Of a stretch of DNA of 64,000 bases, positions 46,135-53,196 are shown one piece after another; within the stretch, counting starts at the first letter, position 1; the number at the start of each line of letters is the position of its first letter. The stretch comes from Phycisphaeraceae bacterium (GTDB taxonomy: Bacteria; Planctomycetota; Phycisphaerae; Phycisphaerales; SM1A02). The stretch is taken from the NCBI GenBank assembly GCA_015709595.1, contig CP054178.1, forward strand, positions 682,001 through 746,000, written 5' to 3'. Position numbers and translations under genes: made by a program. Below the pieces are notes generated by a model. The model worked only from the letters and a program-made list of their open reading frames with translations, was not told the DNA's origin and did not search any database.

Positions 46135-47097
46135 CTACCCCATCTTATCGGCCCATGGCGCGTTGTCTCTGGGATTCTCAAGGCGAGCGCCAATTTCCGA
46201 GAGAAGGCGCCGATCCTCCTGTGAAAGCCCCGCGGGAGCCACGATCTGAATGACGACGTAGAAGTCCCCCTGTCGTCCCTGGCCGTCTCGAAGCCCCCTG
46301 CCTCGTATTCGAAGACGCTTCCCGCTCGACGTGCCGGGAGGCACCGTCACCTGCACCTGGCCCTCCAGCAGCGGCACGGTCACCGTGGCGCCGAGCGCGG
46401 CCTCGGCGATGGTGATGGGCACATCGAGCATCAGGTCCAGCCCGTCGCGTCTGAACCAGGGGTGCGGCTCCACCTCGATGGTCAGAATCAGGTCGCCGCG
46501 CTTGCCGCCGGGACGAGCACTTTCGCCCCGGCCCCGAAGACGCATCTTCGTCCCGGACGCCGTTCCCGGCGGAATGCGAACTTCGACGGTTTCGGCATGA
46601 TCGTCGCTTCGCCTGATGCGGAGCGTTTCCTCGCCTCCCAGCGCCGCCACGCGGAAGGGTACGCGGATCGTGTGCTCGATGTCCCGACCGCGAGCCGGCT
46701 GCTGGCGCGGGGCGGCGCCCCCGCGCCCGGCGAAGCCCCCGCCCATGAACTGGTCGAAGATCGACGCGAACTCGTCGGGATCCATCCCGCCGAAGTGGAC
46801 ATCCGGACCTCCGCGCGAGGCACGGTATTGGCCTCGGAAAGGCCCCCCCGATCCCCCCGCCGCAGCGCCGGAGGCGACGCCGGCGTGCCCGAACTGGTCG
46901 TAGGCGCGGCGTTTGTCGGCGTCTGACAGAATGTCATACGCCTCCTGCACGCGGGCGAACTTCTGCGCCGCATCCGGCGCCTTGTTCACATCGGGATGAA
47001 GCTGGCGCGCCAGTTTCCGGTAGGCCGCGCGGATTTCGTCCGCCGACGCCGTCCGCTTGACGCCCAGAATGTCATAGAGGTCTGTGGAGCTGGCCAT
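46135..47097 (-). CDS. DnaJ-like cochaperone without zinc finger (CbpA type)
   Basis: The 320-residue protein starts with a J-domain (LYDILGVKRTAS, the HPD motif in LARQLHPDVNK, and DKRRAYDQFG). A Gly/Phe/Arg-rich linker with FGGMDPDEFASIFDQFMGGG follows, then a two-part peptide-binding C-terminal domain (IRVPFRVAALGGEETLRI, VTVPLLEGQVQVTVPPG). The cysteine-rich zinc domain of DnaJ is missing, as in CbpA and DjlA-type relatives. It would deliver unfolded clients to DnaK and stimulate its ATPase. An in-frame start 10 codons upstream is possible. The closest gene upstream is the anti-sigma-like gene. Confidence 0.9.
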   Translation of the reverse strand: MASSTDLYDILGVKRTASADEIRAAYRKLARQLHPDVNKAPDAAQKFARVQEAYDILSDADKRRAYDQFGHAGVASGAAAGGSGGPFRGQYRASRGGPDVHFGGMDPDEFASIFDQFMGGGFAGRGGAAPRQQPARGRDIEHTIRVPFRVAALGGEETLRIRRSDDHAETVEVRIPPGTASGTKMRLRGRGESARPGGKRGDLILTIEVEPHPWFRRDGLDLMLDVPITIAEAALGATVTVPLLEGQVQVTVPPGTSSGKRLRIRGRGLRDGQGRQGDFYVVIQIVAPAGLSQEDRRLLSEIGARLENPRDNAPWADKMG

Positions 47098-47166
47098 ATC
47101 GCTCGCCGATGGTTCGGCGGCAATCATACGCCAGGAGCGCCGCTGGCTGTTCGAACCGCGAGATGC

Positions 47167-47778
47167 TCACCGATCCGAAGATCCTGCTGGGGGGATCATG
47201 TCCTCTTCGCCCACGCGACGGACATCCAACGCGGGATCGAACTCGCCCAGGTCCAGCACCTCGATGATGCGGCGCATCCACGTGACCCTGACCCGTCCGT
47301 CCGGAAGCGGCTGGCTGTGAAGCAGCACCGGGTCGAACTCATCGCTCGACAGCACGGGGCCGGGCTGAACCGCGTTGCGATCGACGACGCGCACCCCGGG
47401 CGCAGCCGGCGTCCGATCGGACATTCCGATGACCAGCGCCAGGGCGATGACCGCCGCCCACGCCAGGTAGCCGTGCGAAACGCGGATCACGTCGATGACC
47501 GGCGCCAGGATGCCGCCGGCCGTTCCCGTGGCGGGCAGGGCGACTCGCTGGGCGACCTCGACTTCCGACGCCACGCGCCCCTGGAGCAACACGTGGTCCG
47601 TCCGCCTTGCGGCGTAAAGGCGCCAGACCCCCGGGTCGGTCGCCGCCAGATCGGCCAGGCGCGACAGGTCTGCTTCGTCCGCCTCGCCATCGATGACCCG
47701 ACCAATCAACAACTCGACGAGGGTGCTCTCATCGGGCTTCGAATCAGAGGTCGGGTTGGGGAGAATCGGATCGGACAT
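47167..47778 (-). CDS. Probable membrane anti-sigma factor
   Basis: The 203-residue protein follows the ECF sigma gene by 53 bases on the same strand. Its N-terminal part (LVELLIGRVIDGEADEADLS, then RLYAARRTDHVLLQG) is acidic and helical, as in cytoplasmic anti-sigma domains of planctomycetes. A single membrane helix (YLAWAAVIALALVIGM) around 115-130 is followed by an extracytoplasmic tail of about 70 residues. No zinc-binding HxxxCxxC motif is present. The role as sequesterer of the adjacent sigma factor is inferred from position and topology. Confidence 0.6.
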   Translation of the reverse strand: MSDPILPNPTSDSKPDESTLVELLIGRVIDGEADEADLSRLADLAATDPGVWRLYAARRTDHVLLQGRVASEVEVAQRVALPATGTAGGILAPVIDVIRVSHGYLAWAAVIALALVIGMSDRTPAAPGVRVVDRNAVQPGPVLSSDEFDPVLLHSQPLPDGRVRVTWMRRIIEVLDLGEFDPALDVRRVGEEDMIPPAGSSDR

Positions 47779-47831
47779 GGCGGATGGCGGAGTCGGAATC
47801 GGAAACTCCTGGCGGGAACCAGCCCGGCATC

Positions 47832-48431
47832 CTACTGGATGCCGTCGGCGAGCCCTTCCGTTCCCATTTCTTCACGCAACATGCGTCTGGCGCGGGCCAG
47901 GCGGGTTTCGACGGTCGTCACGGGCAGTTCGAGAATGTCGCTGATCTGCTGATAACTCATCTCGTGCAGGCAGCGCATGAGCAGCGGCTCGGCGTATTCC
48001 GATGGCAGGGTGAGCACCTGGCGGTAGAGCTTCTCGGCCGCGTCACGGTGCTCGACCGTGTGGCCGCCCCGTTCGCGAGTTGATGCAGGCGGCGAGACCT
48101 CTCCGGACTCCAGCCGCTCCGGATCGCCGATCCGCACCGCCGGGCGGGCTCGACGGGCCGACCCGCGGCAGGCGTTGATCGCAATCTGGCGAAGCCACGG
48201 GCGGAAGGCCCCGGCGTCGCGCAGGGTGCGAATCTTGCTCACGAACTTCACCGCCACGTCCTGCATCAGATCCTCGATCTCCACCGATCGCGGGCGGTGG
48301 GCCATGATGATCGCCGCCACCCATCGCCGGTTTGTTGACCAGAGCGTTTCCTGAGCCGTTCGGTCACCCCCCTTGGCGCGCGAGATGAGCGCGGCCTCAT
48401 CCCCGTGCTGGTTCATTGGCTCACTGGACAC
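47832..48431 (-). CDS. ECF-type RNA polymerase sigma factor
   Basis: The 199-residue protein has sigma region 2 (IEDLMQDVAVKFVSKI, with FRPWLRQIAINACRG) and region 4 (LTLPSEYAEPLLMRCLHEMS, YQQISDILELPVTTVETRL), the two parts of an ECF sigma. It directs RNA polymerase to a small regulon under a signal sensed by the downstream anti-sigma-like protein. The start is uncertain: GTG 48431 or ATG 48416, neither with a strong ribosome site. It is divergent from tatC. The regulon is unknown. Confidence 0.9.
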   Translation of the reverse strand: MSSEPMNQHGDEAALISRAKGGDRTAQETLWSTNRRWVAAIIMAHRPRSVEIEDLMQDVAVKFVSKIRTLRDAGAFRPWLRQIAINACRGSARRARPAVRIGDPERLESGEVSPPASTRERGGHTVEHRDAAEKLYRQVLTLPSEYAEPLLMRCLHEMSYQQISDILELPVTTVETRLARARRMLREEMGTEGLADGIQ

Positions 48432-48569
48432 GCCTGAAGTGTCCCACCGTCAGGAACTGGATGCAAATCCCATATCGGACCTCCCGTGACCCGGCTGACG
48501 GGCTCCATCGTCGCTGAACAGCCCGTTTTCGTTTGCCTCCGCCCCCCCGCTTCCCTCTCATATCCCCAC

Positions 48570-49622
48570 ATGTCCACCCGCCTGGACCAGATTGACCCGG
48601 ACGCCGCCACCATGAGTTTCGGCGACCACCTGGAGGAATTGCGCCGTCGGGTGATTCTGGCGCTGATCATCCCGCTCCCGCTGGCGATTGCGACCTACTT
48701 CGTCAGCGGGGGACTGCTGCGATGGATCTGCGCCCCGCTGCGGAGCGCGCTGCGCCGGCACGGCCTGCCCGAGTCGCTTCAGGTGCTCGGCCCCGCCGAG
48801 GCCCTGATGACGCAGATCAAGATCAGCATCATCGCGGCGCTGATTCTCTCCGCGCCGTGGGTCTTCTGGCAGGCGTGGCTGTTCGTGCGACCAGGGTTGT
48901 ACCGGCACGAACGTCGGTTCGTCTACTTCCTCATCCCCGGCAGCGCCATCCTGACAACCGCCGGGGTCTCGGTGTTCTACTGGCTGTTTCTGCCGCTGGT
49001 CCTGACCGTGCTGGTGTCCTTCGGCTCGGTGCTGGATGATGAGATGTCCTTCGAGGCGCTGAAGGAGCAGGCCGTCGCCGCGGCGCCTGAAGAGCCGCTT
49101 CCCCCCGCGATGAATCTGCCGATTCTCGCCACGCCCCCCCGCGAGATGAAGCCGGGCGATGTGTGGCTGACGCCCGATCACGAACTGATGATCGTGGTGC
49201 CCCGCGACCGCGGGATGGACCCCGCGCACGCGCCGAAGGACGCGAACGGCGACCCGCTCCCCGTGCCGCTTGAAGTGCGGCGGATTCCGCTGGTCAGGTC
49301 CACCGCCATTTCGCAGGAGTTCCGCCTCACGTCCTACGTCAATTTCGTGCTGTTGCTCATGCTGGGAATGGTGCTGGCCTTCCAGACGCCGCTGGTCATG
49401 CTGCTGCTGGGATGGCTGGACATCCTGCGTCCCGACACCCTGCGGCGGAACCGGAAGTACGCCCTGTTCTGGAGCGCGGTCCTCGGCGCGGTGCTGACCC
49501 CCGCGGACCCCTGGTCCATGCTGGCCATGATGATTCCGCTCTACGTCCTCTTCGAACTGGGGCTGGTGATGATGACCGTCTTCCCCGCCTCCCGCATTGC
49601 CGGCAAGCCCGTGGCGAAATGA
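48570..49622 (+). CDS. tatC: Sec-independent protein translocase TatC with large periplasmic insert
   Basis: TatC is the twin-arginine signal receptor of the Tat pathway in the inner membrane. The start motif MSFGDHLEELRRRVI is the TatC hallmark, followed by six membrane helices and FVRPGLYRHERRF in the first cytoplasmic loop. The 350-residue length exceeds the usual 250 because of an insert of about 90 residues in the second periplasmic loop (between VLVSFGSVL and SYVNFVLLL). It contains a Pro-rich stretch and WLTPDHELMIVVP. The ATG start is fixed by homology. No tatA/B lies in the window. It is divergent from the ECF sigma gene. Confidence 0.93.
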   Translation: MSTRLDQIDPDAATMSFGDHLEELRRRVILALIIPLPLAIATYFVSGGLLRWICAPLRSALRRHGLPESLQVLGPAEALMTQIKISIIAALILSAPWVFWQAWLFVRPGLYRHERRFVYFLIPGSAILTTAGVSVFYWLFLPLVLTVLVSFGSVLDDEMSFEALKEQAVAAAPEEPLPPAMNLPILATPPREMKPGDVWLTPDHELMIVVPRDRGMDPAHAPKDANGDPLPVPLEVRRIPLVRSTAISQEFRLTSYVNFVLLLMLGMVLAFQTPLVMLLLGWLDILRPDTLRRNRKYALFWSAVLGAVLTPADPWSMLAMMIPLYVLFELGLVMMTVFPASRIAGKPVAK

Positions 49623-49741
49623 ACCGTGATCGGGTCCGAGAACCACGTGCCGAGCAGGTCCGAAATCATGCCCCGTTCCACCGCAGATTCCGATAGCCGA
49701 TCGCGTCCGCGACAGGGTCAAGCCACGGCGGAGTTCGGTCG

Positions 49742-50350
49742 ATGAATCGTCGCCGTCGATCGGGACCACGCTCTCCGTCCCTTGATGGGCCAGCCATGCG
49801 GCTGCGAGTCCGTCGCAGGAGACGCCGATTGCACGCCTTCAGACTGGTCACGAACGCGCCCCCGGTCGATCCGGTTGATCGTCTCATGATGGAGCGGGCC
49901 ATCGAACTGGCCAACCGCGCCGCCGCCCTCGATGAAGTTCCGGTGGGCGCCGTCATCTACCGGGGCGCCGAGATCATCGCCGAAGCCCACAACACGCGCG
50001 AAACCGACGCCGACCCGGTCGGGCATGCTGAGCTGCTCGCCATCCGGCTCGCCGCGCGGCGACTGGGCCGCTGGCGACTCTCGGGGTGCTCGCTCGCCGT
50101 CACGCTCGAGCCCTGCCCGATGTGCGCCGGGGCGCTGGTCAACGCCCGCATCGACCGGCTGGTCTACGGCGCCCGCGATCCCAAGGCGGGAGCGTGCGGC
50201 TCGCTCTTCCGCATCCCCACCGACGTGCGGCTCAATCACCGCGTCGAGATCATCGAGGGCGTCATGGCGAAGGAGTGCGGCAAGCTGCTTACCGACTTCT
50301 TCCGCACCAAGCGGCAGCTCACCCGCGAGCGCCGGGCGAAGGCCGGCTGA
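49742..50350 (+). CDS. tadA: tRNA-specific adenosine deaminase
   Basis: TadA deaminates the wobble adenosine of tRNA-Arg(ACG) to inosine. The zinc/catalytic motifs are GHAELLAI with the catalytic glutamate and PCPMCAGA with the two cysteines. EVPVGAVIYRG and VYGARDPKAGACGSLF also match. The first ATG (49742) has GGAG eight bases upstream and adds an Arg-rich N-terminal stretch of about 40 residues; ATG 49796 or 49886 are alternatives, the latter giving 154 residues, slightly short. It is convergent with truD, another tRNA-modification gene. Confidence 0.9.
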   Translation: MNRRRRSGPRSPSLDGPAMRLRVRRRRRRLHAFRLVTNAPPVDPVDRLMMERAIELANRAAALDEVPVGAVIYRGAEIIAEAHNTRETDADPVGHAELLAIRLAARRLGRWRLSGCSLAVTLEPCPMCAGALVNARIDRLVYGARDPKAGACGSLFRIPTDVRLNHRVEIIEGVMAKECGKLLTDFFRTKRQLTRERRAKAG

Positions 50351-50365
50351 CGAATCCACGGCGCT

Positions 50366-51694
50366 TCATCGCTCCTCGTCGCCATCCACCTCGGCGCGCA
50401 TGATCTCGCGCAGCACTACGGTGGCGTAGGCGCCGCGCTCCAGGTCGAACGCCACGCGCACGTACGGTCCGTGCTCATCGAATCCCGAATCAACGTCCGG
50501 GTGTGCGAGCCGAACGCGCATGGCGCGTCGCGCGCCTTCCACGCGAATGGGCGACTGCTCCAGGTGCTCGATCGTCACACCGGCTTCAGCCAGCGCCGCC
50601 CGTTCACGCTCGCCCACCACGCCCGACGCGGTCGTCATGCCCGGACCCCACAGGGGGCCGGACGGGGAGATCTCCAGCGTCGCCAGTCGATCCATCAGTT
50701 CACCGGACGCACACAGTTCCTCCGTCACCGCGAACACCGCCCGCGAGTCGTGCTTCCACGCCAGGTCTCCCGGCTCCAGCGTCCCCAGCGCTCCGCGGGC
50801 GATCCGGTCATCCAGCAGCCAGTTGAACACGGCCGACTGGAAGGCGTTGACATAGAAGCCAAGCTGCGCGCGTCCGATGGCCAGACACGCCCGACGGGCG
50901 TCCGCGCCTTCCGACAGCGCCCGCAGGGCGGCCAGTTCGGCATGATCGCTGCGCGTCCACAGCGCGGCGGCGTCGCCATGACGCCCCTCGTCATACAGCC
51001 GACGCCGCTCCGCCTGATACGCCGGAAACGGCGTGCCGCACGACCCCAGCAGTTCATCCAACGCCGCCTGCCAGGCGCGATGAACGAGGTACGCGCCCAG
51101 GACGTGATTGTTGGCCCGGTACCCGAATCGCTGCGGTCCGAAGGCGTTGGGCGCGCCCAGTCGCTCCAGGTGCGCCAACCGTCTGGCTGCGCGGGGCGCG
51201 AGCAGCGGATCGACCCCCCGAATCCGGATCGAGAAGCGGTTGCCCGCCAGGTGACCGCGGCGCAGCTTGTTGCCGTGCCGCTCCATCCAGGCGATCTCCA
51301 GCCCCGGTCGGATGGCGCCCGTCGCTGTCGGGAACGTCGCGTTCCCCACATGGATGGAGAACACCTGCGAGGTGACCGCGTGCTTGTCCTTCATGCCCGC
51401 GAAGCCGATGCGCCGCTCCGGCACGCCGAAGTGGCTCGACAGCGCTCGCATCGCCTCGTGATGGGAAAGCCCCTGCTTGCGCACGCACACGTACAGGTGC
51501 TCACCCTGCCCGCTGGGCTGGTAGAGCGGCAGTTCATCCACCACGAAGTCCTCGGGGTGCTCCTTGAGTCGCCCGCCCACGCCCTCTCCCTCAAGCAGAA
51601 ACCGCGCCGGCAGCGGGCTCCTGTGCGGCAGGCCCGCGCCGCGCCCCGTCGCCTGCGGCGATGAGTCACCCGCGAGCGATTCCTCGCCGCTCAT
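50366..51694 (-). CDS. truD: tRNA pseudouridine(13) synthase
   Basis: TruD converts U13 of tRNA-Glu to pseudouridine. The 442-residue sequence has the family-specific GFAGMKDKHAVTSQ with the catalytic aspartate, PEDFVVDELPLY near the N-terminus, and NAFGPQRFGYRANNHVLG. The QSAVFNWLLDDRI segment lies in the inserted TRUD domain region. Length is somewhat larger than E. coli TruD (349). The start overlaps the stop of the bifunctional-nuclease gene by four bases (ATGA), so the two are cotranscribed. Confidence 0.93.
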   Translation of the reverse strand: MSGEESLAGDSSPQATGRGAGLPHRSPLPARFLLEGEGVGGRLKEHPEDFVVDELPLYQPSGQGEHLYVCVRKQGLSHHEAMRALSSHFGVPERRIGFAGMKDKHAVTSQVFSIHVGNATFPTATGAIRPGLEIAWMERHGNKLRRGHLAGNRFSIRIRGVDPLLAPRAARRLAHLERLGAPNAFGPQRFGYRANNHVLGAYLVHRAWQAALDELLGSCGTPFPAYQAERRRLYDEGRHGDAAALWTRSDHAELAALRALSEGADARRACLAIGRAQLGFYVNAFQSAVFNWLLDDRIARGALGTLEPGDLAWKHDSRAVFAVTEELCASGELMDRLATLEISPSGPLWGPGMTTASGVVGERERAALAEAGVTIEHLEQSPIRVEGARRAMRVRLAHPDVDSGFDEHGPYVRVAFDLERGAYATVVLREIMRAEVDGDEER

Positions 51695-52143
51695 GTGAAC
51701 TCCAGATCATCATCATCCACGTCGGGATCATCCGCGTCGTCGCCCGCATCAGTCTGCGTCTGCGAGAGCACCGACTCGGCCACTTCGATCTCCACGTTGT
51801 CCGCAACGCCCAGGGCGATGGCGTCCGACGGGCGGGAGTCCACCTCGATCATCCGACCCTGCTGCTCGATCACCAGCTTGGCGTAGAACGTGGCGTCGTT
51901 GAGATCGTGAATCACGATCTTGCGGAGCGTTCCGCCCAGCGCCTTGATGGTCGCGGCGAGCAGGTCATGCGTCTGCGGGCGGGGAATCTCGATGCCCTTG
52001 AGCCGGCGCTCGATCGCCACCGCCTCCGCCAGCCCGATGACGATGGGAAAGCGCCGCTCGCCGTCGATCTCGGTGAGTTCGATGATCTGCTGGTCCGTCA
52101 TCTCGCGGATCAGGATGCGCGAGAGTTCCATCCGAACAGGCAT
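51691..52143 (-). CDS. Bifunctional nuclease (DUF151) family protein
   Basis: The 150-residue protein has the DUF151 core: RRFPIVIGLAEAVAIERRL, the THDLLAATI segment, and the invariant IEVDSRPSDAIALGV motif. Plant and bacterial relatives have in vitro RNase/DNase activity; the biological role is unclear. The final 25 residues are very acidic (DDADDPDVDDDDLEF). It overlaps truD by four bases. Confidence 0.88.
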   Translation of the reverse strand: MPVRMELSRILIREMTDQQIIELTEIDGERRFPIVIGLAEAVAIERRLKGIEIPRPQTHDLLAATIKALGGTLRKIVIHDLNDATFYAKLVIEQQGRMIEVDSRPSDAIALGVADNVEIEVAESVLSQTQTDAGDDADDPDVDDDDLEFT

Positions 52144-52185
52144 GGGTGCGTGGCTCCGGGTGGCGGTGGTCAGCGGCGGCGCATT

Positions 52186-53127
52186 CTACAGCCGCGAAGG
52201 CGGCGACGCGCCTTCGAGCTTCGCGGAAGGGCCGGCGGCCTCCAGCCCATTCAGGCGCTCCAGCATCAGCAGCAGCGCCTGCGTACCGGCCCGGCCGTGC
52301 CCCTGCGCCTTCACCGCCTCGTAGAGCTGGCTGGCCAGGGCCAGCCCCGGCAGGGCGAGGCCGAGCTGCGCCGCCTCGTCCAGCGCGATGCCCAGATCCT
52401 TGATGAAATGCTCCACGAAGAAGCCCGGCTCGAAGTCGCGCCGGATCATCCGCGGCCCCAGGTTGTTGATGGCCCACGAACCTGCCGCCCCGGAGCCGAC
52501 GGACTCGATCACCTTCGTCGCATCCAGCCCGGCGCGGATCGCGTAGAGCAGACCCTCACACGCGCCCATCATGTGCGAGGCGATCAGGATCTGGTTGACC
52601 ATCTTGGTGTGCTGCCCCGCGCCAGGCCCGCCCTGGTGGATGATCGTCCGCCCCATGGCTCGCAGGATCGGCAATGCACGCTCGAAGTCCGCCGCGTCGC
52701 CACCCACCATGATCGACAGCGATGCGTTCCGCGCCCCGACATCGCCGCCGCTGACCGGCGCATCCAGCGATCCGGCCCCGCGTCGTGCGGCCTCCCGGTG
52801 GATGCGACGCGCCAGCGAGGGGCGGCTGGTCGTCATGTCGATGAGCAGCTTCGGCGGATTCGCCGCCGCCAGCGTGCCTGACGGACCCAGGTGCGTCTCC
52901 TCCACGTCGCTTGGCATGCCCACCATCGAGATGGCGATGTCCGCGCCGTCCGACGCCGCCGCGGGCGTGTCGGCCCATGCGGCGCCCTGCTCCAGCAACG
53001 GCGACGCCTTGCCCCGCGTGCGCGTGTAAACCGTCAGACGATGCCCCTGCCTGAGCAGGTGTCCGGCCATCGGCAATCCCATGACGCCCAGACCGATCCA
53101 TGCGATGCGCTTCGGCGATGTCTCCAT
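52186..53127 (-). CDS. NAD(P)-dependent beta-hydroxyacid dehydrogenase, 3-hydroxyisobutyrate-dehydrogenase family
   Basis: The N-terminal Rossmann motif IGLGVMGLPMAGHL, substrate-binding DAPVSGGDVGA and the catalytic-lysine region GPGAGQHTKMVNQ mark this family (3-hydroxyisobutyrate, tartronate semialdehyde, glyoxylate/succinic-semialdehyde reductases). The 313-residue length is normal, and the C-terminal helix bundle includes FVEHFIKDLGIALDEA. The precise substrate cannot be read from sequence. It lies 42 bases upstream of the DUF151 gene on the same strand, so an operon is possible. Confidence 0.9.
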   Translation of the reverse strand: METSPKRIAWIGLGVMGLPMAGHLLRQGHRLTVYTRTRGKASPLLEQGAAWADTPAAASDGADIAISMVGMPSDVEETHLGPSGTLAAANPPKLLIDMTTSRPSLARRIHREAARRGAGSLDAPVSGGDVGARNASLSIMVGGDAADFERALPILRAMGRTIIHQGGPGAGQHTKMVNQILIASHMMGACEGLLYAIRAGLDATKVIESVGSGAAGSWAINNLGPRMIRRDFEPGFFVEHFIKDLGIALDEAAQLGLALPGLALASQLYEAVKAQGHGRAGTQALLLMLERLNGLEAAGPSAKLEGASPPSRL

Positions 53128-53196
53128 GTGACCAGCATACGACTGTCGCCGCCATGGTCTACGGGATTCACGGCGCCGACCGCCGGACGCCGTCGC

